DNA of 64,000 nt. Origin: an uncultured Methanobrevibacter sp. (GTDB lineage Archaea > Methanobacteriota > Methanobacteria > Methanobacteriales > Methanobacteriaceae). The notes under the pieces are model-generated. The model was not told the origin of the DNA. It saw only the letters and a program-made list of their open reading frames with translations, and did not search any database. The DNA lies in NCBI RefSeq assembly GCF_934746965.1, contig NZ_CAKVFS010000006.1, positions 62,001-126,000 of the forward strand. Direction: 5' to 3'. The first letter of the stretch is position 1, and every line of letters begins with the position of its first letter. Positions 52,103 to 60,580 of the stretch are shown in pieces. The position numbers and the translations under genes are program-made.

Positions 52103-52543
52103 ATGTCTGATGAAGAAATGATTGAAGAAACAACAGAAGAATTTGCAGAAGAAGATGAAGAAAAATTACCTTTTGCTAAAGCTGAAGTTGTTCGTTTAAT
52201 GAAAGAAAACCTTGATGATGACAAAATGATCAGGGAAAGAGTAAAAGTAGAAATGAATAAATTTTTAGGGGAAGTTCTTAAAAACGTATGTAAACAATTA
52301 AATGACTATCCTTATACAACTATCGAATATGAGATGCTTAAAGAATCTACTTACCCATACACTAATATTACAAGAATCAATCAAGAAAAAGAAAGAATAT
52401 TATTACATTTAGAAGCTATTAAAGCAGATTGTAATGCATTAGCTATGGATGTTCAAAGAACCTTAAAATTAAAAGATGTTGCTGAAGAAGATGATTTAAG
52501 TAGCTTTTTAGCACATGATGATGAAGATGAGGAAGAAGAATAA
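52103..52543 (+). CDS. Acidic protein with a probable histone-like fold
   Basis: 146 aa. N- and C-terminal tails are rich in Glu/Asp. The middle reads LPFAKAEVVRLMKENL..., then RERVKVEMNKFLGEVLKNVC and PYTTIEYEMLKESTY. This follows the helix pattern of archaeal histones (LPxAPxxRIxK, xVSxxAxxxLxxxLEE, KTIxxxDxxxA). A further ~45-residue helix follows before the acidic tail. I infer an atypical histone-fold protein, perhaps NF-YB-like or a chaperone-like partner of histones; no family name is certain. ATG 52103 lies behind GGGG. It is monocistronic and convergent with the ZPR1 gene. Confidence 0.55.
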   Translation: MSDEEMIEETTEEFAEEDEEKLPFAKAEVVRLMKENLDDDKMIRERVKVEMNKFLGEVLKNVCKQLNDYPYTTIEYEMLKESTYPYTNITRINQEKERILLHLEAIKADCNALAMDVQRTLKLKDVAEEDDLSSFLAHDDEDEEEE

Positions 52544-52554
52544 TCTCTTCTTTT

Positions 52555-53136
52555 TTAATTATCTTCAATAATACTAAAACCTGTTTTTAATAATTTTAAT
52601 TCTTCTTCAGGGATATCTAAAATTTCAACATCATCACTTACAATATTACTTTGACCAAATGGGTCTTCAATAATTAATGTAGCAGTTTTATCTCCATTAA
52701 TGAGACTTTTTAAATCTTTTAAAACTATCTGTGCATTTTTTTGAGAAGTGTTATCATTAAATAAATGAAGTGCTTGTTTTACTGCATCTTCGAATCTTGT
52801 GATTACACCTTCAACATTAGTAACATATCCTTCTGATTTTGGTCCAGGTTCTACTTTAACACCAAGTTCAGGAATAGAAACGGTAGCAGATTGTGATCTG
52901 ACAATTCGAGTAGATAGATTATCTTTATTTATTTCTAAAATATATTTTGCAGGATCATTTTGTTCAAGTGCTATAATATCACTATGTTTAAATCCACAGG
53001 AATCACAAAGAATTGTTGTTTCTAAAACTTTTCCAAAATGAGGTATTTCAATTTCTCTCATTATTGATTTAGCTACTCCTTCAGTGTTACATGCAGGACA
53101 TTTAATAATCATTTCGTTAATTTCTTCTTCATTCAT
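52555..53136 (-). CDS. ZPR1 zinc-finger domain protein
   Basis: 193 aa. The N-terminal C4 zinc finger CPACNTEG...CDSCGFKHSDI is the ZPR1 signature. It is followed by the ZPR1 beta domain (STRIVRSQSATVSIPELGVKVEPG) and a helical region (GVITRFEDAVKQAL). Archaea have a single ZPR1 domain, as here; eukaryotic ZPR1 has two and acts with eEF1A. ATG 53136 is preferred to a TTG at 53145 that lies in the GAGGAT ribosome site. It overlaps the upstream 2PGK-like gene by 8 bp. Confidence 0.85.
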   Translation of the reverse strand: MNEEEINEMIIKCPACNTEGVAKSIMREIEIPHFGKVLETTILCDSCGFKHSDIIALEQNDPAKYILEINKDNLSTRIVRSQSATVSIPELGVKVEPGPKSEGYVTNVEGVITRFEDAVKQALHLFNDNTSQKNAQIVLKDLKSLINGDKTATLIIEDPFGQSNIVSDDVEILDIPEEELKLLKTGFSIIEDN

Positions 53137-54073
53137 TATAAACAAATCCTCTTTTTGTTAATTCATTAATTATATTATTTAATTTATCTTCATTAGGTGC
53201 ACAGATGGTAAATTCTCTGTATTTTGATAATGTATATAATTTATTCAAATCTTCTTTTTTATCTTTATTTTCATTTAAGTTTTTAATAAATTTACTGGCT
53301 TCGTTTGTATCTGTGATATTAACATCTCTGACTAATGAATCTTTAAATTCATCTAATTTGTAAACTATTTTAATTATACTACTGTTATTCTTTTTTATAA
53401 TAATATCAATAACATTTTCCAAATCATCAATAGTGTTAGTTAAACGAATAGTTTTACAGGTTTGATTTATTGTTTTAAGCAGTTTGCTTAATGTATTTTC
53501 AATATTTCCAGTTTCTAATATTGTTGCATTGAATTTTTTTGCTTGAGATATTAAATGGTCATGGATTATTCTATTTTCTTTAAAGAAATCTAGTTGTTTT
53601 CCACCTCTATGTATCTGAATTGCTCTTTTAACAAATCTTTCTTTGTGGGCTTCTTCATCAGATGATAAAATAAAGAAATAAATATTAGCATCTTCTTGAA
53701 ATTTCTTAATATCAATTAATCCAGGAACCAAATGCACTCCTTCAATTATAATATCATCAAAATCAGTGATTGCTCTTTGAATTATTTTTTCTATTGCTGG
53801 AATTACATATGATGCATGTTCATCGAATCCTGCCGATACTAATTCATCATAATTATCATATTTAAATTTATTTCTTAAGCTTTTATAAGCTTCATAAGAT
53901 GAGTTATGGAGTGCAGGAGCATATTCTTTTCCAATAATTCCTCTAACAACTGCTCTTATAAAATCACTTTCAATTAAATGTTTTATGTTTAGTTGTTTAG
54001 CTAATTCTGCAGCTATTGTTGATTTTCCAATTCCAGAAGCACTTCCAATTAGTATAACATAAGGTTTTCTCAT
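53129..54073 (-). CDS. 2-phosphoglycerate kinase-like P-loop kinase
   Basis: 314 aa. The P-loop GSASGIGKST is at residues 10-19, followed by ESDFIRAVVRGI and a Walker-B-like IIIEGVHLVPGLID. These fit the 2-phosphoglycerate kinase family, which makes 2,3-bisphosphoglycerate for cyclic 2,3-diphosphoglycerate, a solute of Methanobacteriales. The ATP-cone domain found at the N-terminus of the characterised Methanothermus enzyme is missing here. Instead the C-terminus has an extra ~85 residues that I do not recognise. A related nucleotide or sugar kinase is possible. ATG 54073 follows TAGGAGAC. Confidence 0.72.
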   Translation of the reverse strand: MRKPYVILIGSASGIGKSTIAAELAKQLNIKHLIESDFIRAVVRGIIGKEYAPALHNSSYEAYKSLRNKFKYDNYDELVSAGFDEHASYVIPAIEKIIQRAITDFDDIIIEGVHLVPGLIDIKKFQEDANIYFFILSSDEEAHKERFVKRAIQIHRGGKQLDFFKENRIIHDHLISQAKKFNATILETGNIENTLSKLLKTINQTCKTIRLTNTIDDLENVIDIIIKKNNSSIIKIVYKLDEFKDSLVRDVNITDTNEASKFIKNLNENKDKKEDLNKLYTLSKYREFTICAPNEDKLNNIINELTKRGFVYNE

Positions 54074-54292
54074 GCTAGTTGTCTCCTAACTATTTTTAAA
54101 TATTTATATAATGATTCTTCTTAATTAAAATATTTGTTTTTAAAAACATTATATTTTAATAATAAGAAAACTAATAATTAATAAATAGATTAGAATTTTT
54201 TGAAAATCTTTTTTTATTTAAAGTTTTTATAAAAAATTAAGATTATTTTGTTACACAGTTGTTATAAATTATAAGTTATAGGAGTGATATTT

Positions 54293-55339
54293 TTGTATTC
54301 AGTAGATTCAGTTAAAGAACTTCAAGATTTAAATCCCTTTATTGTTGTTGGTTGTGGAGGTGGAGGTGAAAAATTCTCCAATCTTGAGGGCATTGAAGCA
54401 GTTGGCTTTATAGATGATGATGTTAATAAACAAGGAACTCAGTTTTGCGGTAAAACTGTTGCAGCAAGTTTAAATGAATGCTTAAGCAAATCTTCTGCAA
54501 AATCTCTTGTTATCATGTTGCCTATTGGTGCAGAAGGATCAGCTATTAAATATGCTGTTCAAGCTATTGATGCTGGATTAAATGTTATAACTTCTTTTAG
54601 ATCATTATCTATTAAAGATAATATTTCTTTAAAAAAATTTGCTGATTCAAAAAATTTAGTTATCAAAGAAATCGGTCCTAGATTAGATGTTGTTGAAAAA
54701 ATAGCAGGAATAGCTCCTGAAAGATCATGTGAAGTTTTACCAAAAATATCTTATGAACCAAAAGCTCCAGTAATTTTTGTTGGAGGAACTTCTCAGGAAT
54801 GTGGTAAAAGAACTACTTCTAAAAAATTAGGAATTGCTGCTAGTGAAAGAGGTTTAACTTCTGCAGTTATTTCTACTGATGAAATGGGTCTTGAAGAACC
54901 AACTGAATTTAATTTCAGAGCAGGAAGTTTATCTGCTATGGATGTTCCTGCAGCTGTTTTATCTGCAATCAAATATGTTGAAGAAACTAAAAAACCAGAT
55001 ATTATTTTTATTGAAGGTCAATCTAGTTTAACTGAAAAAGGAAATCCTCATCCAAGAGGTTTATCTGCAGCTATTTTAATTGGTGCTGCTCCTGATGCAG
55101 TTATTATGGGACATAGGCCAAATCACCCATATAGAGAACCTCGTGGTATTGAAGAAGAAATTAAAGCTATTGAGGCTGTAGAACCTACAAAAGTAGTTGG
55201 AATTTCTATTAATCTTAGAAATGCTGATGATTTGGATATAGAATACTTTGAAAACAAATATAATTTACCTGTTGAAGATGTTTATAACAATGGTGCTTCA
55301 AAATTATTAGATGCAATATTTGATTATTTAGGAGAGTAA
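54293..55339 (+). CDS. DUF1611 family nucleotide-binding protein
   Basis: 348 aa. The N-terminal Rossmann-like part has VGCGGGGEKFSNLEGIEAVGFID. The C-terminal domain has a P-loop variant VGGTSQECGKRTTSKKLG and later FIEGQSSLTEKGNPHPRG, matching DUF1611, whose known relatives include an N-acetyltransferase/racemase-associated ATPase. The function in archaea is unknown. TTG 54293 is taken as start because GGAGTGAT (54281-54288) precedes it at normal distance. It ends 5 bp before sepF, so the two are in one operon. Confidence 0.75.
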   Translation: MYSVDSVKELQDLNPFIVVGCGGGGEKFSNLEGIEAVGFIDDDVNKQGTQFCGKTVAASLNECLSKSSAKSLVIMLPIGAEGSAIKYAVQAIDAGLNVITSFRSLSIKDNISLKKFADSKNLVIKEIGPRLDVVEKIAGIAPERSCEVLPKISYEPKAPVIFVGGTSQECGKRTTSKKLGIAASERGLTSAVISTDEMGLEEPTEFNFRAGSLSAMDVPAAVLSAIKYVEETKKPDIIFIEGQSSLTEKGNPHPRGLSAAILIGAAPDAVIMGHRPNHPYREPRGIEEEIKAIEAVEPTKVVGISINLRNADDLDIEYFENKYNLPVEDVYNNGASKLLDAIFDYLGE

Positions 55340-55344
55340 TTTAA

Positions 55345-55794
55345 ATGGGTTTCACTGATGCGTTAAAAAGAAGTTTAGGTTTTGAAGAAGATACCTCTTT
55401 ACATAATAACCATTCAAATAACTATAGAAGAGCACCTTCTCATTCTAATGATTTTAGAATGTCAAATAATGCTACTTCTGATTTAGGTGGTCATGGATAT
55501 TATGATGATGTTTCTATTTCTCCAGAGCAATCTTTCTATGAAATAATGTTAATAAGACCAAAAACTATTGATGATATTAATTATGTAGTTGATCAAGTTC
55601 TTGAAGAAAGTAATCCTGTTATTTTAGATTTATCTTTTTTAGAAAAGGAAAGTCCTGCTAATTTTAAACTTGCTGGTGATAAAATTAAACAAATGAGAAA
55701 TAGTTATGGGGCACAAGCACTTTTACTTTCTCGTTGTAATGATAAAAATTTAATTATTATATCTCCAAAAGGAGTTAAATTAGTGAGAAAATAG
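55345..55794 (+). CDS. sepF: Archaeal cell-division protein SepF
   Basis: 149 aa. An N-terminal amphipathic helix (MGFTDALKRSLGF) suits membrane binding. It is followed by a ~50-residue disordered Asn/Ser/His-rich linker and a C-terminal SepF domain (YEIMLIRPKTIDDINYVVDQVL, NPVILDLSFLEKE). SepF anchors FtsZ to the membrane in FtsZ-bearing archaea. The Methanobrevibacter smithii protein has been studied in this role. ATG 55345 follows AGGAG; it is coupled to the DUF1611 gene. Confidence 0.92.
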   Translation: MGFTDALKRSLGFEEDTSLHNNHSNNYRRAPSHSNDFRMSNNATSDLGGHGYYDDVSISPEQSFYEIMLIRPKTIDDINYVVDQVLEESNPVILDLSFLEKESPANFKLAGDKIKQMRNSYGAQALLLSRCNDKNLIIISPKGVKLVRK

Positions 55795-55802
55795 AAAAAT
55801 TC

Positions 55803-56558
55803 TTATATTTTAAAGAATTTTTCAGCATTTTTAAATGCTACTTTCTCTATTTCTGTTTTTTTATAATCTAATTTTTCAAGTTCTCTTACAGTTTTTGGAA
55901 CGGATAATGGATCAGATGGTTTATTACTAATATCACTATTTAATAAGAATTTATCAAATCCATATTGGTCTAAAATAGATATTGCTTCTTTTTTATCCAT
56001 TTTTTGAGGTTGTACTGTCAAACCTAAAGTATAATCTTTGTCAATAACGTCTTCAATTATATTTTGGTTTACATGGTCGATAACAACTAATTTTGGGTTA
56101 ATGTGTTGGTGGATTATATCTTGAATAACTTCCAATACTTCTTTTTTATTTTTACGTGGTGTGTGAACAATAACTTTTGATTTGGTTTCATCACCAATAT
56201 CTAATTGTTTTTTAAAAATAGTTATTTCATTATCAGTTAAGTCTTCAAGTCCGATTTCACCAATAGCTATTATTTGTTTATTTTCAATCCAATTATATAG
56301 ATTTTCATATATTAATTCGGGATTTACACTTGTATTTGCTGGATGGATTCCTAATGCGACTTTTAAATCAAGTCCGTATTCTTTAGCTCTTAATGTATCG
56401 TAGTTAAGAATTCTCTCCAAATGATTTAAAAGAGTGCTTTCATTATTTAACTTGTATGGGTAAAAACTACAAGTTATTGCAGTGTCTATTCCAGATAAAT
56501 ACATTTCACCAAAATCTTCACTACTTCTTGAATCTCCATGCATATGTGTGTCAATCAT
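55803..56558 (-). CDS. TatD-related metal-dependent hydrolase
   Basis: 251 aa TIM-barrel hydrolase. IDTHMHGDSRSSEDFGEM near the N-terminus gives HxH metal ligands. ALGIHPAN, IAIGEIGLEDLTDNE, KVIVHTPRKNKKE and LLNSDIS fit the rest of the metal site. It is distinct from the TatD at 42262 (different substrate loop). ATG 56558 follows GTGATT; a GTG nine bases earlier belongs to that ribosome site. It is convergent with sepF. Confidence 0.75.
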   Translation of the reverse strand: MIDTHMHGDSRSSEDFGEMYLSGIDTAITCSFYPYKLNNESTLLNHLERILNYDTLRAKEYGLDLKVALGIHPANTSVNPELIYENLYNWIENKQIIAIGEIGLEDLTDNEITIFKKQLDIGDETKSKVIVHTPRKNKKEVLEVIQDIIHQHINPKLVVIDHVNQNIIEDVIDKDYTLGLTVQPQKMDKKEAISILDQYGFDKFLLNSDISNKPSDPLSVPKTVRELEKLDYKKTEIEKVAFKNAEKFFKI

Positions 56559-56752
56559 TTTAATCACTTTCTTTTAATATAGATTTTTTTCTGATTAATA
56601 TTATAGTTATCTCTCTTAAAAAATTTATTTGTTGGAAGTTATTATTTTTATATTTTGCTTAACTGTTAGTTTGCATATATTCTCACTTTCCGAGTTTTTA
56701 TATTTTTTAGTATTAAAAATATATTTGTTAGTAATACTTTTTGGTGATATCT

Positions 56753-57544
56753 GTGAATAAAAATCAAAAATCTATAAACCATTATGAATCAATATCTGAA
56801 GAAATTAAACACTTAACAAACTCTTTAGTGAGATTAAAAATCTTAGCAACTTTATACGAACAACCTCTTAACATGAAAGATATTAATAAGACCACAGGTT
56901 TAAGTTATAGCTCAATATCTAGTAATATGTTTAGTTTAGAACTTGAAGAGTATATTTATAGAGAAGGAAATTTCTATTTCATATCAAATGTAGCTAAATT
57001 TTATATATCTAATATTTTGGAATTAAATAATACAATAAAACTGCTTAACAAATTTTTTAATATTTTAGATGCACATATTGTAGATATGATTCCTGAAGAA
57101 TCTGTAGCAGAATTATATTTGCTTGGTAAAGCTATCTTGATTGAATCAACTGAAAAAGATATTTATAAAACATATAATATAATTAAACATTCTTTAAAAG
57201 AAGCAGGCTATTTAAAATCCGTTTTGCCATTTGTTCATGATGAATTTAATATATGTATAAATAATTTAATTGATGCAAAAAATAGTGTTGATATTTTAGT
57301 TCCAGAAAGTATTGAAAAAAATTTCAAAGATGCTTTAAATTTGAGAAATGATTGTCTAAATTTATCTACTTTTAATAATGAATGTAATTTTTTGTTAGTT
57401 GTAACAGATAAAGTAATGATTCTTGGTCTTTTTAGAAATGATGGGAATTTCGATCAAAATAGGATAATAACTTCTAAAAAAGAGGAATGTATTAAATGGG
57501 GTGAAAATTTATTTGAAAACTTTAAAAATAATATAAATAAATGA
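56753..57544 (+). CDS. Archaeal winged-helix regulator (DUF1724-type)
   Basis: 263 aa. The N-terminal winged helix (SLVRLKILATLYEQPLNMKDI, TGLSYSSISSNMFSLELEEYI) is followed by a ~160-residue alpha/beta domain with LLVVTDKVMILGLFRNDGNFDQ, as in the DUF1724 regulators common in methanogens. The effector and targets are unknown. The start is GTG 56753, since GGTGAT (56743-56748) lies just ahead; the longer TTG frame starts inside this site. A TATA-like ATATTTG lies near 56720. Confidence 0.72.
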   Translation: MNKNQKSINHYESISEEIKHLTNSLVRLKILATLYEQPLNMKDINKTTGLSYSSISSNMFSLELEEYIYREGNFYFISNVAKFYISNILELNNTIKLLNKFFNILDAHIVDMIPEESVAELYLLGKAILIESTEKDIYKTYNIIKHSLKEAGYLKSVLPFVHDEFNICINNLIDAKNSVDILVPESIEKNFKDALNLRNDCLNLSTFNNECNFLLVVTDKVMILGLFRNDGNFDQNRIITSKKEECIKWGENLFENFKNNINK

Positions 57545-57556
57545 GTATTCTATTAC

Positions 57557-59251
57557 TCATTTATAATATTCTTCTAAATATTCTTTTATTTTATCAATAG
57601 CTATTCTTTCTTGGGATTCGCTGTCTCTGTTTCTTACAGTTACTTTATTATCTTCTAAACTATCAAAATCAACAGTTATTGCAAGAGGAATACCAATTTC
57701 GTCTGCCCTAGCATATCTTTTACCAATTGTTCCACTTATATCATATTCAACTTTAAATCCAGATTCTCTTAATTTATCAGTTAATTCAATAGCTATTTCA
57801 CGAGGACCTTCCTTGTTTACGAGAGGATAAATTCCAACTTGAACAGGTGCAACAGATGGTGCAAATTTAAAGTAATCTTTTTTATCAGTTTCTTTAAATG
57901 AATGTAATAAAACAGAATAAAGAATACGATCGATACCAAAAGATGGCTCAATTACATGAGGGATTATTTTTTCACCAGAAATTTCTTCTTCAATATCTTC
58001 AAAGAGTAATAAATCAGGTGTTAACTCATAATCTTTGTCTAAATTAATAACATATTTTCCATCATTTTCAATTGCTTGTTTAATAGTATCCACATCTGCT
58101 TCTTCAATAGCTTGTTTTACTTTAGGAGAATCTCCTTTAAAAATAGGTCCAAATTTAGATAAATTAGGTTTTACAATTGTTTTTTTAACTTTTTTAGGTT
58201 CATCATATTCAATAAACACATTTAAATCATCGTTACTGTATTTACTGTGTGATGTTAAATCATATGCTCCTCTATCAGCTATTCCAATTATTTCAACCCA
58301 ACCATATTTATCAGTCTTAACTTCAACATCCCAACAATCAAGAGCATAATGGGCCATTTCTCCAGGTAAATGTTGTCTAAATCTTAAAACATCATTAGGA
58401 ATACCTATTTCATTTAAGAATTTCCTAGCTAAATATAACTGGTAAATTAACATTTCATTAGCTACAATTCCTTTATCAAGTGCTTCACGAGCAGTAATTT
58501 CTAGAGGTTCAGTGTTATTTATTTGAACATCTTGGGAATTTAAACATAATACTTCATCAGTTATCTGACTAAATTTAGGAGTAGTCTTATCTTTAGGATT
58601 TAAAAATATTTCAGCTTCTGCTTGTGTGAATTCTCTTAGACGAATAACTCCTTGTCTAGGTGAAATTTCATTTCTGTAAGCTTTTCCAAGTTGAACAACT
58701 CCAAATGGAAGTTTTCCTCTGAAGAATCTTTCAAGACGTTTAAATAATATAAAAATTCCTTGAGCGGTTTCTGGTCTCATGTAACCTACTTTATCACCTT
58801 TAGCTCCAATCATGGTTTTAAACATTAAATTATAATTCCAGATATTGGAAAGTTTTCCACCACATTCCGGACATTTAATATTGTTGTCAATAACAATTTG
58901 ATCAAGTTCTTCATTTTCTAAACTTTCCACATCTTCACCAATAACTTCTTCAATAATATGATCTGCTCGGAATACTTCTCCACATTCTTCACATTTAGTC
59001 ATTGGATCAGTAAAGTTATCAACATGTCCTGATGCTTTTAAAACTTCTTTAGGCATTACAGTAGGACCTTCTATTTCATAGAATCCTTCTCCGGAAACAT
59101 ATTGTTTTCTCCATTTTTGCATTATATTATTCTTTAAACTAGCTCCAAGAGGTCCATAATCTGTAAATCCAGAAACTCCTGAATATATTTCAAAAGATGG
59201 CCATAAAAATCCTCTTTTTGCACTGATATTTGTCATTTTGTCATGATTCAT
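57557..59251 (-). CDS. glyS: Glycyl-tRNA synthetase (archaeal/eukaryotic dimer type)
   Basis: 564 aa class II synthetase. The N-terminal region RGFLWPSFEIYSGVSGFTDYGPLG is typical. Motif 2 lies in GKAYRNEISPRQGVIRLREFTQAE and motif 3 in HVIEPSFGIDRILYSVL. A zinc ribbon (CEECGEVF...CPECGGKL) occurs at residues ~85-140. The C-terminal anticodon domain has APVQVGIYPLV. It starts at ATG 59251 with dcd 15 bp upstream on the same strand. Charging tRNA-Gly is essential. Confidence 0.95.
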   Translation of the reverse strand: MNHDKMTNISAKRGFLWPSFEIYSGVSGFTDYGPLGASLKNNIMQKWRKQYVSGEGFYEIEGPTVMPKEVLKASGHVDNFTDPMTKCEECGEVFRADHIIEEVIGEDVESLENEELDQIVIDNNIKCPECGGKLSNIWNYNLMFKTMIGAKGDKVGYMRPETAQGIFILFKRLERFFRGKLPFGVVQLGKAYRNEISPRQGVIRLREFTQAEAEIFLNPKDKTTPKFSQITDEVLCLNSQDVQINNTEPLEITAREALDKGIVANEMLIYQLYLARKFLNEIGIPNDVLRFRQHLPGEMAHYALDCWDVEVKTDKYGWVEIIGIADRGAYDLTSHSKYSNDDLNVFIEYDEPKKVKKTIVKPNLSKFGPIFKGDSPKVKQAIEEADVDTIKQAIENDGKYVINLDKDYELTPDLLLFEDIEEEISGEKIIPHVIEPSFGIDRILYSVLLHSFKETDKKDYFKFAPSVAPVQVGIYPLVNKEGPREIAIELTDKLRESGFKVEYDISGTIGKRYARADEIGIPLAITVDFDSLEDNKVTVRNRDSESQERIAIDKIKEYLEEYYK

Positions 59252-59266
59252 AAGTATTAACTTCCA

Positions 59267-59851
59267 TTATTTTTTTAATTCATAATCTAGTTTAACCCTA
59301 CTAGATTCAGGTTTTAATTGCTTCATATATTTGCTATTTCTTTTTGGATGACCATAAGGTAACTCTGCAGGAGTAGTCATAGTTTCAAATACTAATTGAC
59401 ATACTCTTTGACCAGGGTAAAGTGCAACAGGCATAGCTCCGATATTTGATATTTCTAAGGTGATTCTACCTTCAAAACCAGGATCAACATAACCTGCGGT
59501 AACATGCATGGTAACACCAAGTCTACCCATACTAGAACGACCTTCAACTCTAGCTACTAAATTATCAGGTACTTTAACATACTCTTGTGTTGTAGCTAGT
59601 GCAAATTCATTTGGGTGAATTATAAATGCTTCACCTTCAGGAACTTTACTTGATTCCATATAATCTGCTATGTCTTCTTCATCTTTTGGGTCAATATAAG
59701 GTTTTCTAATTACTTTAAACACTTTAAACTCATCACCTAATCTCATATCAACTGATGAAGGTTGAATTTGCTGCTCGTCCTTTAAAGAATCAATTACAAT
59801 TTTACCTTCTTTAAGATATTCTTTTATGGTTTTATCACTTAAAATAGCCAT
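59267..59851 (-). CDS. dcd: dCTP deaminase
   Basis: 194 aa. The trimeric dUTPase-fold family is shown by IQPSSVDMRLGDEFKVF, ARVEGRSSMGRLGVTMHVTAG and YVDPGFEGRITLEISN, which contains the catalytic Glu. It converts dCTP to dUTP, and some methanogen enzymes go on to dUMP; which form this is cannot be judged. ATG 59851 is the family start; a GTG at 59860 is part of the GTGA ribosome site. Confidence 0.9.
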   Translation of the reverse strand: MAILSDKTIKEYLKEGKIVIDSLKDEQQIQPSSVDMRLGDEFKVFKVIRKPYIDPKDEEDIADYMESSKVPEGEAFIIHPNEFALATTQEYVKVPDNLVARVEGRSSMGRLGVTMHVTAGYVDPGFEGRITLEISNIGAMPVALYPGQRVCQLVFETMTTPAELPYGHPKRNSKYMKQLKPESSRVKLDYELKK

Positions 59852-59953
59852 TTTTTTCACACAAACAAAAATTAATATACTATATTTTTATGGCTTATTA
59901 TTAAAATAATTATGTAAAAAAAGAAGTAAAAATACTATGAGTAATTCATAGTA

Positions 59954-60580
59954 TTATTTTGTACCGTATACTCTGTCACCAGCATCTCCAAGACCTGGTA
60001 ATATGTATGCGGTTTCATTTAATGTTCTATCAACTGTTGCACAGTAAATTTGAACATCTGGATGGTCTTTTTCAATTAAATTGATTCCTTCAGGAGCTGC
60101 AACAACACATAAAAGTTTGATTTTTTGAACTCCTTCTTCTTTAAGTCTTGAAATAGTTGCAGATGCACTTCCACCTGTTGCAAGCATTGGGTCAATAATT
60201 AATACTTCTCTGCCTTCAATATTTTCAGGCATTTTAAAGTAGTATTCAATAGGTTGAAATGTCTCTTCATCTCTGTAAAGACCGATATGTCCAACTTTTG
60301 CATTTGGAATTACATTTATAATTCCATCAAGCATTCCCATTCCTGCTCTTAGAATTGGCACTATGGCATAATTATCTTCATTTAATTTGCCAGTTTCCAT
60401 TTTTTCAAGTGGGGTTTCAATTGTTGTTTTTTCTAATTTCGCATCTTTAGTTGCTTCATAACAAAGAAGTGTGGAAATTTCTGTAATTAATTCACGAAAT
60501 TCTTTAGTTCCAGTATGTATATCTCTTAAAATACCTAATTTATGGGTTATTAATGGATGGTTAAGAACTATTTCATTCAT
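59954..60580 (-). CDS. upp: Uracil phosphoribosyltransferase
   Basis: 208 aa, normal length. The PRPP-binding motif is EVLIIDPMLATGGSASATI, and the C-terminal uracil site reads ILPGLGDAGDRVYGTK. It salvages uracil to UMP. ATG 60580 has GGAGGAAA upstream, within the end of uraA; the two genes overlap by 8 bp, a classic uptake-plus-salvage pair. Confidence 0.95.
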   Translation of the reverse strand: MNEIVLNHPLITHKLGILRDIHTGTKEFRELITEISTLLCYEATKDAKLEKTTIETPLEKMETGKLNEDNYAIVPILRAGMGMLDGIINVIPNAKVGHIGLYRDEETFQPIEYYFKMPENIEGREVLIIDPMLATGGSASATISRLKEEGVQKIKLLCVVAAPEGINLIEKDHPDVQIYCATVDRTLNETAYILPGLGDAGDRVYGTK

